From: Sporomusaceae bacterium UBA1887
GTDB taxonomy: Bacteria; Bacillota; Negativicutes; Sporomusales; DSM-15969
DNA length: 6,989 nt
Assembly: GCA_002337925.1 (NCBI GenBank)
Contig: DDHB01000068.1
Coordinates: forward strand, 42,653 to 49,641
Reading direction: 5' to 3'
Numbering within the stretch: the first letter of the stretch is position 1; every line of letters starts with the position of its first letter. The position numbers and the translations under genes are program-made. Of this stretch, positions 1 through 6,199 are shown one piece after another. Below the pieces are notes generated by a model, which made no database searches, had not been told where the DNA came from, and saw only the letters and a list, made by a program, of their open reading frames with translations.

Positions 1-856
1 AGGCGAGCATAGTAATACTGATAGCCAAGGCAGGAAAAAGCAGCTGAAAGGGATAGGAGCGTAAGCTGGTAACGCCTTCTGATGCCAAAACTCCCCAGCT
101 TGCCATGGGAGCAGCAACTCCCAGGCCAATGAAGCTTAAGAATGCTTCAGTAAAAATAGCTTCCGGAATGGCTAGTGTCATGGTAATGATAATAGGGCCA
201 AGGCTATTGGGGATTAGATGAGAAAATAAAATGCGCCACTTGCTTGCGCCAATTGTCCGGGCGGCGAGAACGTACTCTTGCTCTTTTAAGCTTAAGATTT
301 GACCGCGAACAATTCTGGCCATACCCAGCCAGTAAGAAATTCCAAGAGCAATGAAGATATTAGTGAGCCCTGGAGTAAGAAGTACCATTAACAGTATGAC
401 ATATAAGAGTACAGGTATACCGTACAAAATATCTACAATGTTCATCATAACCCGGTCAACCCGACCGCCGAAGTAACCGGCGATGCCTCCATACACTACG
501 CCAATTGTAAGATTAATCAGGCTTGCCACAATCCCAATTGACAATGAGATCCGGGCGCCGTAGAGAACGCGGATAAACAAGTCACGGCCAAGGTTATCGG
601 TACCAAACAAATGCTCTGCGCTTGGCGGGCGATTGGTTGCATTGAGATTTTGATCGGAATAAGAAAGTGAAGACAGCCAGGGACCAATGACGGCAATGAG
701 AACAATAAACAAAATGATATATAGGCCAAGCATGGCAAGCTTGTTTTTTTTCAGGCGGCGCCATGCATCTTGATGATAGGAAGTAGTAGTCAGGGGCGCA
801 CCTGCAGCTGGCCCGTGCTGCTGAAGCGGACAAAAAGAATCGCTTTTTAGCTGCAT
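1..856 (-). CDS. oppC: Peptide ABC transporter permease, OppC/DppC type (3' end off the left edge)
   Basis: This is an inner-membrane permease subunit of a type I ABC importer for oligopeptides, dipeptides or related ligands; it pairs with OppB. The frame stays open from an ATG at 856 to the left edge, giving 285 residues. The family is usually about 300, so only roughly 15-25 C-terminal residues are missing. The N-terminal cytoplasmic part (about 1-40) ends in a basic WRRLKKNKL stretch before the first membrane segment (about 41-60). The OppC signature HLFGTDNLGRDLFIRVLYGAR is at about 82-102. The EAA loop, which docks on the ATPase, reads EYVLAARTIGAS (194-205) and continues to HLIPN. FLSFIGLG (239-246) is also typical. 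AGGAGGG at 864-870, 7 nt before the ATG, lies inside the last codons of oppB, so translation is probably coupled. Substrate cannot be told from permeases alone. The family call is firm; the Opp rather than Dpp or Nik label is less certain. Confidence 0.95.
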   Translation of the reverse strand, partial: MQLKSDSFCPLQQHGPAAGAPLTTTSYHQDAWRRLKKNKLAMLGLYIILFIVLIAVIGPWLSSLSYSDQNLNATNRPPSAEHLFGTDNLGRDLFIRVLYGARISLSIGIVASLINLTIGVVYGGIAGYFGGRVDRVMMNIVDILYGIPVLLYVILLMVLLTPGLTNIFIALGISYWLGMARIVRGQILSLKEQEYVLAARTIGASKWRILFSHLIPNSLGPIIITMTLAIPEAIFTEAFLSFIGLGVAAPMASWGVLASEGVTSLRSYPFQLLFPALAISITMLA

Positions 857-859
857 GAC

Positions 860-1792
860 TTAACCCTCCTGATTATCATTTATTTTTATACGAGGGTTGA
901 GTAAGGGATAAATAAGATCGACAACCAGATTTAACCCAATAACCAGCACGCTGTAAAATACGGTTATACCAAGAATAACCGTATAGTCACGGTTGTATAT
1001 ACTAGTCACAAAATGCCGTCCTAAGCCGGGTATAGCAAAAATTGTTTCAATGACAAAGCTCCCGGTCAATACGGCGGCAGACATGGGACCAATATAAGTA
1101 ACTACCGGCAGTAATGCATTCTTAAGAGCATGCCGGTATAAAATTACCGTTGGCGAAAGCCCTTTAGCCCGGGCTGTTTTAATGTAATCCTGAGCAAGCA
1201 CCTCCAGCATACTTGAACGGGTCAGTCGGGCAATAAAAGCCATTGGATGCCCGGCAAGCGATAAGGCAGGCAGCAAGATGTATTCCGGGCCTCCCCACAT
1301 GGCTGCCGGCAGCAGACTTAACTTTACTGCGAAGATATAGATCAGCAGGGTAGCCAGTACAAAACTGGGAACTGATACCCCCATAGTTGCCAAGAGCATG
1401 GTGCTGTAATCCTGCCAGCGATTTTGCCTGAGAGCCGCGAGTGCACCAGCCGGTATTCCCACCAGCACTGCTAATCCAATACTTACCATTCCTAATTGAA
1501 ACGATACGGGAAAACTCTCCTTGATAATATCGTTGACAGTCCGGCCCTCATATTTAAAGGATGGTCCCAAATCAAACCGTATTAAATTGGTTAAGTAATC
1601 AATGTACTGCTGCCAAAGCGGATCATTGAGACGATAGCGCTCTTCAATGTTTTTTAATACAGCCGCCGGAATGTTTTTTTCGCCGGTAAAAGGCCCGCCT
1701 GGAATCGCATGCATCAGCAGGAAAGTAATGGTGATAATGGCTAGCAGAACAAAAATAGAATTGAGTGTGCGGCTTACTATATAACGCAGCAA
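860..1792 (-). CDS. oppB: Peptide ABC transporter permease, OppB/DppB type
   Basis: This is the first permease subunit of the same importer and forms the membrane channel with OppC. An N-terminal membrane segment is followed by the family's HAIPGGPF motif (about 31-38 counted from the GTG at 1801). A periplasmic-side loop with YRLNDPLWQQYIDYL and FDLGPSF follows, then five more hydrophobic segments. The EAA loop reads DYIKTARAKGLS (205-216) and runs on to HALKNALLP. The C-terminus has IETIFAIPGLGR and a YPLLNPRIK ending, both typical. The frame can begin at GTG 1801 (313 aa), but that GTG is the tail of a good SD, AGAGGTG (1799-1805). A TTG at 1792, 6 nt downstream, gives an N-terminus MLRYIVSRTL, which matches the family better. 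I chose the TTG (310 aa). The stop codon is 3 nt from oppC. No solute-binding protein gene lies upstream; the neighbour there is divergent and unrelated. Confidence 0.93.
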   Translation of the reverse strand: MLRYIVSRTLNSIFVLLAIITITFLLMHAIPGGPFTGEKNIPAAVLKNIEERYRLNDPLWQQYIDYLTNLIRFDLGPSFKYEGRTVNDIIKESFPVSFQLGMVSIGLAVLVGIPAGALAALRQNRWQDYSTMLLATMGVSVPSFVLATLLIYIFAVKLSLLPAAMWGGPEYILLPALSLAGHPMAFIARLTRSSMLEVLAQDYIKTARAKGLSPTVILYRHALKNALLPVVTYIGPMSAAVLTGSFVIETIFAIPGLGRHFVTSIYNRDYTVILGITVFYSVLVIGLNLVVDLIYPLLNPRIKINDNQEG

Positions 1793-1798
1793 ATAAAA

Positions 1799-1805
1799 CA
1801 CCTCT
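1799..1805 (-). promoter_or_regulatory. Ribosome binding site AGAGGTG of oppB
   Basis: AGAGGTG matches the anti-SD of 16S rRNA well and lies 6 nt before TTG 1792. Its last three bases are the GTG that would otherwise be taken as the start. With the GTG start there would be no SD at a usable distance, because an in-frame TAA lies 18 nt upstream. Confidence 0.6.
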
Positions 1806-1823
1806 ATTAATAAGAGTTATAAC

Positions 1824-1840
1824 AGGTACATTCGGTACCT
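1824..1840. repeat. Short perfect inverted repeat in the oppB leader
   Basis: AGGTAC and GTACCT form a perfect 6-bp stem around a 5-nt loop, about 20-35 nt ahead of the oppB SD. There is no T-tract, so it is not a terminator. It could be a protein-binding site or an mRNA hairpin; a chance match is also possible. Confidence 0.3.
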
Positions 1841-2077
1841 CAACTCACAGATAAGCTCCAATATTTGCATATTCAGGCCTGCGGGGAGTAATTATTCGCT
1901 AAAAAACAGCCAAAGTCCTGCATTATCAAAGTGACTCCCATTCTCACGGTGCCTCTAAACGCTTGTTGCTAGTCGCTGCTTGCTATAAGCCACAGTTTAA
2001 TCTCAACCTGTAAATAGTATTTTATTTAGTCTGCCGTTCCTTACGATTATTAATGTAACCTTTCATAACAACAAGAA

Positions 2078-2089
2078 TATTATACATTA
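2078..2089 (+). promoter_or_regulatory. Possible -10 region for the 145-aa gene
   Basis: The sequence TATTATACATTA lies 36 nt before the ATG at 2125 in AT-rich DNA. It contains TATTAT and TATACATT. The first resembles a vegetative -10 box and the second a sigma-E-like one (CATACAxT). No convincing -35 box accompanies either, so the sigma factor is undecided. Confidence 0.25.
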
Positions 2090-2124
2090 GGCAGATAGCC
2101 CAACATGGAAAGGAGCGATAGAAT

Positions 2125-2562
2125 ATGGGTATTCCGAAATGTTTCAATTTCCTTGGTTGTTTAGAAGTAACGCTGGTCCTCCGTGATTATAAAACAGTTA
2201 CAGGTAGAATCGTGGGAGACGTCGACAACGATCGCAAAAAAATTGGCGATCATAAGAAGGAATGGGATAACAAGAAGGAATGGGATCACAAAGAAGAAGA
2301 TAAATGCTGCAACGAAGTGGATGTAAAAGTGAATGTAGAAGATAAAGCTGATTTTATTTTGATTGAGCTGACAAGAGCAGCTGAATCGGTAAGTCTTCAA
2401 TCAATTGTTGTAGATGGTGGTTTTGAAATTACTTGGGTAAACGTATTATTTCCAATCGGCTCGTGTATAGCTGTTAATGTAAGCGATATTATTTACGTTG
2501 GTGTGAATGCTACTATTGATACAGAATCATTTGGAACTCTTATCGCTACAACAACGCCATAA
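2125..2562 (+). CDS. Unrecognised 145-aa protein with Sm-like halves and a charged repeat insertion
   Basis: I do not recognise this gene with certainty. The ATG at 2125 has a strong SD, AAAGGAG at 2109-2115, 9 nt upstream, and a strong terminator follows the gene. Residues 11-32 (GCLEVTLVLRDYKTVTGRIVGD) look like the first strands of a small Sm-like beta-barrel. ADFILIELTR (75-84) and GSCIAVNVSDIIYVGV (112-127) look like its later strands. Between them, residues 37-62 are a Lys/Glu/Asp/Trp/His-rich insertion with KKEWDN and KKEWDH in tandem, ending in Cys-Cys. There are five cysteines (6, 12, 61, 62, 114). No signal peptide or membrane segment is visible, so it is probably cytoplasmic or spore-associated. 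It is monocistronic: divergent from oppB and separated from ddl by the terminator. The Sm-like reading is an inference from the strand pattern. A spore-coat or exosporium role is possible but unsupported. Confidence 0.8.
   Translation: MGIPKCFNFLGCLEVTLVLRDYKTVTGRIVGDVDNDRKKIGDHKKEWDNKKEWDHKEEDKCCNEVDVKVNVEDKADFILIELTRAAESVSLQSIVVDGGFEITWVNVLFPIGSCIAVNVSDIIYVGVNATIDTESFGTLIATTTP
2254..2301 (+). repeat. 18-nt tandem repeat encoding KKEWD(N/H)
   Basis: Two copies of an 18-nt unit (2254-2271 and 2272-2289) differ at a single base, AAC versus CAC in the last codon. They are followed by a shortened degenerate third copy (2290-2301, KEED). The in-frame unit suggests recent expansion by slippage within the charged insertion of the 145-aa protein. 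Confidence 0.85.
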
Positions 2563-2676
2563 CTTTTATTTCTCTATCAATACCATTTACATGCCTGGCA
2601 GATATGTCATAAGTCAGGTCGTTATTTGAGCTGCGGCACATAGTTGTTGAAAGGCCCTATAGAAAATAGTCCGTTT

Positions 2677-2720
2677 AAACCGCCTAAAACGCTAAGTTTT
2701 AGGCGGTTTGCTTGTTTTTT
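2677..2720 (+). terminator. Intrinsic terminator after the 145-aa gene
   Basis: A perfect 14-bp stem (AAACCGCCTAAAAC paired with GTTTTAGGCGGTTT) has a 5-nt loop, GCTAA, and is followed by GCTTGTTTTTT. It lies 115 nt after the stop of the 145-aa gene and separates that transcript from ddl. Confidence 0.93.
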
Positions 2721-2849
2721 GAAATAACAATGGCATAAGCTGTGCCTGTGTCCTAAAGGACTTGGTGTAGGCAAGTTTTTCGAATAAATAATCTGCAGAT
2801 TTGCAGGGGATAACCATTAAAAGCGGAAATAAAAATAAAGAAAGATGTT
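2721..2849 (+). promoter_or_regulatory. ddl leader with a promoter-like motif and a weak hairpin
   Basis: This is the stretch between the terminator and the ddl SD. It holds an imperfect hairpin (TGCCT 2743-2747 with AGGCA 2769-2773, inner GTCC/GGAC) followed by AGTTTTT, which could act as a weak attenuator. It also holds AGGA-N20-CGAATA (2757-2786), similar to the element upstream of oppB. No clear TTGACA/TATAAT pair was found. The ddl promoter must lie here or upstream of the terminator. Confidence 0.3.
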
Positions 2850-2856
2850 AGGAGGG
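2850..2856 (+). promoter_or_regulatory. Ribosome binding site AGGAGGG of ddl
   Basis: AGGAGGG lies 8 nt before ATG 2865 and only 5 nt before the in-frame TTG at 2862. The spacing favours the ATG, giving 366 rather than 367 residues. Confidence 0.8.
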
Positions 2857-2864
2857 AATCATTG

Positions 2865-3965
2865 ATGGGAAAAATTAATGTAGGGATTTTATTTGGCGGC
2901 AGATCTGCTGAACATGAAGTTTCTCTTCAATCAGCTAAAAATGTTATTGATGCAATTGATAGAGAAAAATACGATATTACGTTAATCGGCATTGATAAAG
3001 GGGGGCAATGGTATTTAAATGACAGTTCCCGCTTTTTGCTAAACAGCCATGATCCTAAGAAAATTACTCTTGATAAGACAGAAAAAAAAGTTGTATTAGT
3101 TCCTGGTGAAGAGAGTAAGGAGCTTGTTACTATTGCGAGCGGTGGCAAATCGAGCAATATTGATGTTATATTTCCCATATTGCATGGACCTTATGGCGAA
3201 GACGGGACGGTACAGGGGCTGCTAAAACTGACGAACATTCCTTTTGTTGGTGCCGGAGTACTTGGATCGTCAATCGGAATGGATAAAGATGTAGCAAAAA
3301 GACTGCTGCGCGACGCAGGTATCCCGATTGCTAAATTTCTGGTTTTTCACAAATGGCAGCGCTCTGACATTACCTTTACTGAGGCGCAAGAGCGGCTCGG
3401 GCTTCCGTTGTTTGTTAAGCCGGCCAATGCAGGTTCATCAGTGGGGGTGAGCAAGGTAAGAACAGAAGAGGAATTCAAAAGAGCTTTAAATGAAGCCTTT
3501 GCTTTTGACTCAAAGATATTAATAGAAGAATTTATCGAAGGCCGTGAAGTGGAATGTGCTATTTTAGGCAATCAACAACCCATGGCATCGCGCGTTGGTG
3601 AAATTATTGCTCAACAAGATTTTTATTCGTATGAGGCCAAATACATAGATGAGAATGGGGCAATCCTGAACATTCCTGCGAAAATATCAGAGGATACGGA
3701 AAAGCAGATCCAAAAATTAGCTCTTGAGGCTTTCCAGGTGCTTTGCTGTGAAGGCCTAGCCCGGGTTGACTTTTTCCTTACTAAAGAAAATCGGATCATT
3801 ATTAATGAGATCAATACGATCCCTGGTTTTACTAAAATCAGTATGTATCCAAAGCTTTGGGAAATCAGCGGAGTTCCGTATCGTGATTTAATTGATAAGC
3901 TTATCCAGCTTGCCCTGGAAAAACACGCTGCTGAACAGCAATTAAAAACATCCTATAATAGTTAG
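2865..3965 (+). CDS. ddl: D-alanine-D-alanine ligase
   Basis: This cytoplasmic ATP-grasp enzyme joins two D-alanines for the peptidoglycan stem peptide. At 366 aa it is full length for the larger Ddl group. GGRSAEHEVSLQSA (about 11-24) is the N-terminal substrate-binding signature. HGPYGEDGTVQG (about 107-118) and MDK (about 139-141) follow. KPANAGSSVGVSKV (about 185-198) is the ATP-lid region. EAKY (257-260) is the omega-loop, and ARVDFF with NEINTIPGF supplies the Mg ligands Asp, Glu and Asn. The catalytic Glu, Ser and Tyr known from E. coli DdlB (15, 150, 216) correspond to Glu16, Ser191 and Tyr260. A Tyr in the omega-loop is typical of D-Ala-D-Ala ligases, while D-Ala-D-Lac ligases carry Phe or a His-type loop. 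Vancomycin-type depsipeptide formation is therefore not expected. The gene stands alone, away from mur genes, between two terminators. Confidence 0.98.
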   Translation: MGKINVGILFGGRSAEHEVSLQSAKNVIDAIDREKYDITLIGIDKGGQWYLNDSSRFLLNSHDPKKITLDKTEKKVVLVPGEESKELVTIASGGKSSNIDVIFPILHGPYGEDGTVQGLLKLTNIPFVGAGVLGSSIGMDKDVAKRLLRDAGIPIAKFLVFHKWQRSDITFTEAQERLGLPLFVKPANAGSSVGVSKVRTEEEFKRALNEAFAFDSKILIEEFIEGREVECAILGNQQPMASRVGEIIAQQDFYSYEAKYIDENGAILNIPAKISEDTEKQIQKLALEAFQVLCCEGLARVDFFLTKENRIIINEINTIPGFTKISMYPKLWEISGVPYRDLIDKLIQLALEKHAAEQQLKTSYNS

Positions 3966-3982
3966 TACCTAGTTAAAATTCC

Positions 3983-4021
3983 AAAGGTCCATCGTTTCCT
4001 TGCCGGAAGCGATGGACCTTT
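3983..4021. terminator. Shared stem-loop between convergent ddl and the lipoprotein gene
   Basis: A 17-bp stem (3983-3999 with 4005-4021, one T-G wobble) has a 5-nt loop, TTGCC. It lies 17 nt after the ddl stop and 12 nt after the end of the converging lipoprotein gene. T-rich sequence after the stem is short on both sides (CTTTGCTGTCT rightward, GGAATTTTAA leftward). It probably acts in both directions, though less classically than the terminator at 2677. Confidence 0.8.
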
Positions 4022-4033
4022 GCTGTCTATAAG

Positions 4034-4489
4034 CTATTGAACTGTCACCCATAGGTCGGTAGCCCGATTTGATTCACTAGTATTGGGGATGACTTGGAGC
4101 TTTCCTTTTCCAGGACTTTTAGCGATAAATACAATCTTGCCAGTTGGCTGCTGTTCCTGCTGCTGCAAATAATCACCAAAGAAATTTGGCCCGCCGGAAG
4201 AGGAAAAACGGGTGTTTTTGGTAAGACCCTTTGCGGGCTGAAGGATTAAGCGCTGGCCGACCTTTAAGGTAATATTATTGGCAGAGAGCTGTACTTTATC
4301 ACTTTCTCCATAATTATAGGTTATCACAACATCGCTCATTTCTGCTGGTTTGCCGGGATTTGACGGGACTGTTGGTTTTTGCGGGTCAATCGGGTTTAGG
4401 TTGTTGCCTGAGCAGCCTCCTAACACTATGGCGAGTAATAATAAACCGGTAGCGAGATAAATAAACCGTTTGCTGCGAATCATGTTCAT
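4034..4489 (-). CDS. Predicted lipoprotein, function unknown
   Basis: The protein has 151 residues. It starts with a basic MNMIRSKRF, then a hydrophobic segment (about 11-23), then a lipobox LGGC with the lipidated Cys at about 26. It should be exported by Sec, lipidated and anchored on the outer face of the cytoplasmic membrane (or sorted onward if the cell has an outer membrane). A Pro/Asn/Ser-rich linker follows (about 28-50). The remaining 100 residues are beta-rich, with ITLKVGQRLILQP and a C-terminal LWVTVQ strand, which loosely suggests an Ig-like sandwich. I do not recognise the family. I chose ATG 4489 because GGAGG lies 7 nt upstream; an in-frame TTG at 4492 is too close to it. The gene follows the membrane-protein gene by 37 nt with no terminator between, so the two are probably co-transcribed. 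Confidence 0.85.
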   Translation of the reverse strand: MNMIRSKRFIYLATGLLLLAIVLGGCSGNNLNPIDPQKPTVPSNPGKPAEMSDVVITYNYGESDKVQLSANNITLKVGQRLILQPAKGLTKNTRFSSSGGPNFFGDYLQQQEQQPTGKIVFIAKSPGKGKLQVIPNTSESNRATDLWVTVQ

Positions 4490-4526
4490 CAAATAACCTC
4501 CATTTCTTGCTGGATAGTTTATTTAT

Positions 4527-5006
4527 TCAATTAGACGGGCTGTCACTTGTAACCAATAAGATCCATTTCATACCAAAGCCAATAACAGCTCCAATCAACA
4601 TTCCTAGTATACCCAGCCAAATGGGACCGAATGTAATGGCAAAAAGTGTGAAAACTGGCGAAAGTATAACACCTATTGTTCCAAAGTAAGCACTGCAGAC
4701 AGAAGGTAAAAAAGAGTAGCGAAAAGTAGTTGCTCCTGCGTCGCGGTAAGCATCCCAGATCGCAAAAATATAGACGCAGGGATAAAATAACATCCATTGG
4801 TAGTTGGCAATTTCAATTGCTTGCCTTGTTTCACCCAGGAAGCTATAAAGAATAGCCTGATTAATGTTACCGTTCACATTAATTAGAAACTCTAGCCCTA
4901 AAAACACGAATCCTTTAACGATTCGGCCATTTAAAATTTGGCCAAAGCCAGGAAAAGCAATACTCCAGAAAACCATTTCAAGGGGTGATTTCATTTGTAT
5001 GCTCAT
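4527..5006 (-). CDS. Small multi-spanning membrane protein with a PGFGQ motif
   Basis: The protein has 159 residues, most of them in hydrophobic segments (about 9-25, 30-45, 68-86, 104-125 and 128-152), so four or five membrane helices are likely. The motif FPGFGQILNGRIVKGFVFLGLE (18-39, here broken between helices) resembles TM2-like small membrane proteins, in which PGxGQxxNGxxxKG marks the first hairpin. WMLFYPCVYIFAIWDAYRDAG (71-91) is another strongly patterned part. I believe this is a conserved Firmicutes family of unknown function. The ATG at 5006 abuts its only purine-rich site (AAAGGA), which is too close. The ATG at 4994, in MKSPLEM, is 12 nt away, so the start is uncertain by four codons. 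It is the first gene of a probable two-gene unit with the lipoprotein. Confidence 0.85.
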   Translation of the reverse strand: MSIQMKSPLEMVFWSIAFPGFGQILNGRIVKGFVFLGLEFLINVNGNINQAILYSFLGETRQAIEIANYQWMLFYPCVYIFAIWDAYRDAGATTFRYSFLPSVCSAYFGTIGVILSPVFTLFAITFGPIWLGILGMLIGAVIGFGMKWILLVTSDSPSN

Positions 5007-5040
5007 TCCTTTCGTTAGCGGATTTTGTTTTCCATTAGAA

Positions 5041-5068
5041 ATAACAGCGGCTTAAGCGAGCTAGTCAA
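5041..5068 (-). promoter_or_regulatory. Possible vegetative promoter of the membrane-protein/lipoprotein unit
   Basis: On the minus strand TTGACT (5063-5068) is followed after 16 nt by TGTTAT (5041-5046), matching 5 of 6 and 4 of 6 bases of the sigma-A boxes. It lies 35 nt ahead of ATG 5006. The -35 box falls inside the inverted repeat at 5049-5081, which could be an operator. Confidence 0.4.
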
Positions 5069-5081
5069 CTCACAATAAGCC
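5049..5081. repeat. Inverted repeat around the putative -35 box
   Basis: On the minus strand GGCTTA and TAAGCC form outer 6-bp arms 21 nt apart, with inner GAG/CTC also able to pair. There is no T-tract. It may be an operator, or the remains of a terminator for the glycosyltransferase gene upstream. Confidence 0.35.
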
Positions 5082-5113
5082 GAATCCTAAGTAGGGAGTC
5101 GCTATTTAGTTAG

Positions 5114-6193
5114 TCATTTTTTATCGAATAATAACCCTTGAAAATACTGTCGATTGTACGCAATTTTAGGATCATCAGGAATATACTTGGCCGCAGCTTC
5201 GTTATGGGTATAGGCTTCTTGATGCTTGCCAAGCCGGTCATAACAGACACAAAGCTGCAGATGAGGCAGCCAGGTCCAGCAGGCATGATTAATGGTTCCC
5301 CAGTTCTCAGACGGTTTTTCTAGTTGTGTAGCCAGCTCATACCAAAACGCCGCCTGTTTATACTTAGCATCCAGCATGTGATGAAAGCCCAGGCGGCAGC
5401 AGAATTCTGCCCGCGGTGTATCATATGCAAAGGACTCAAGCATATAGCGGAAAGAATTTGTTCTGTCATTAATCCCAGCATAACAGTCTGCCAGTTTGCC
5501 GCAGGACGCAATATTGTCTTCTACCCAGCCTTGCTTGGTCGCTAAAAACCGTTGATAGTATTCGATCGCTTCAGCAGTACGCTGATGATCGCGCAGTTCA
5601 TTCGCATAGTAGTACAAATCCCGCGGAGAAAAGTCCTCGCCGGCAGCCAGCCTTTTGTCATAAATTTCAATATTTCTATTCGCATCATGGCTAAGCGGCT
5701 GATGAGTAACTGCAATTTCACCATTAATAATATGACCATGTACGGCCAGATATTCATGGACCGCCCCAATCCATGTGAAATTTTTAACACGCTTTACCAG
5801 CCGGTTACGACGCAGACTGGAGTTCACTTGCCCGTTCTGATCAACGCTTAAATTATAATGCATCGTTACAGAATCTACAGCAGGATCGAGTGTTTCTTTC
5901 AGCTGGAGAAAACGCTTACGATCTTCTTCCAAAATAACATCATCGGCATCAAGCCACAGAATATAATCCATAGTCGCCAGACTGAAAGCAAAATTGCGGG
6001 CGGCAGCAAAGTCCTGTACCCAGGTAAAGTGATGGATTTTAGAAGTAAAAGTACTGCATATTTCTTTGGTTTTGTCAGTAGATCCCGTGTCTACAATGAT
6101 AATCTCATCAGCGATGTTTTTTACAGATGTCAGACACCTTCCAATAACGTCCTCTTCATTCTTGACAATCATGCAAAGGCTAATCGTAATCAA
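5114..6193 (-). CDS. Family 2 glycosyltransferase with TPR-like C-terminal half (SunS-like)
   Basis: This predicted cytoplasmic enzyme transfers a sugar from a nucleotide sugar, probably onto a protein. The N-terminal half is a GT-A domain: ISLCMIVKNEEDVIGRCL at the start, EIIIVDTGSTDKT (nucleotide binding), DFAAARNFA, and the metal-binding DAD in WLDADD (about 79-84 from the TTG). GAVHEYL (about 143-149) is the usual late GT motif. From about residue 190 it becomes helical, with TPR-like repeats (DLYYYANELRDHQRTAEAIEYY; KYKQAAFWYELA; CYDRLGKHQEAY). SunS, the sublancin S-glycosyltransferase, and Bcl-linked spore glycosyltransferases share this plan. The frame could begin at GTG 6202, but that GTG is part of the SD AGAGGTG (6200-6206). 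TTG 6193, 6 nt further on, gives MITISLCMIVKNEE, the usual family N-terminus. The gene upstream is a Thr-rich collagen-like exosporium protein, the likely acceptor (inference). Confidence 0.93.
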   Translation of the reverse strand: MITISLCMIVKNEEDVIGRCLTSVKNIADEIIIVDTGSTDKTKEICSTFTSKIHHFTWVQDFAAARNFAFSLATMDYILWLDADDVILEEDRKRFLQLKETLDPAVDSVTMHYNLSVDQNGQVNSSLRRNRLVKRVKNFTWIGAVHEYLAVHGHIINGEIAVTHQPLSHDANRNIEIYDKRLAAGEDFSPRDLYYYANELRDHQRTAEAIEYYQRFLATKQGWVEDNIASCGKLADCYAGINDRTNSFRYMLESFAYDTPRAEFCCRLGFHHMLDAKYKQAAFWYELATQLEKPSENWGTINHACWTWLPHLQLCVCYDRLGKHQEAYTHNEAAAKYIPDDPKIAYNRQYFQGLLFDKK

Positions 6194-6199
6194 TCCTGT

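Larger units (their letters stand above)
1802..2124. other. Divergent intergenic region without a gene
   Basis: This 323-nt stretch separates oppB (leftward) from the 145-aa gene (rightward), and no frame in it looks coding. It holds a perfect 6-bp hairpin (AGGTAC/GTACCT, 1824-1840) in the oppB leader. It also holds a promoter-like element AGGA-N17-CGAATA on the minus strand (1893-1919), an imperfect repetitive GCTTG/GCTGC stretch (1961-1991), and an AT-rich stretch before the rightward gene. I see no recognisable riboswitch or T-box core. Confidence 0.6.

Noticed and set aside
594..833. Two overlapping short minus-strand frames inside oppC (517-738 and 594-833).
   Set aside because: They are out-of-frame shadows of oppC, whose own frame matches the permease family throughout.
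1802..1860. Possible riboswitch or T-box leader of oppB.
   Set aside because: Only a 6-bp hairpin is present; I see no conserved riboswitch core, T-box sequence or terminator/antiterminator pair.
2161..2400. A 79-aa minus-strand frame that looks hydrophobic, like a membrane peptide.
   Set aside because: It is the antisense reading of the Lys/Glu-rich insertion in the 145-aa gene: AAG/GAA codons read backwards as CTT/TTC give Leu and Phe.
1961..5081. Similar short strings, CTAGTC plus ATAAGCC, at 1969-1991 and 5061-5081, which might be copies of one intergenic repeat.
   Set aside because: The shared parts are only 6 and 7 bases with different spacing (10 and 8 nt) and little similarity around them; chance is a fair explanation.
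5552..5851. A 99-aa plus-strand reading frame.
   Set aside because: It is antisense to well-supported glycosyltransferase coding sequence, with no plausible ribosome site or protein motif.
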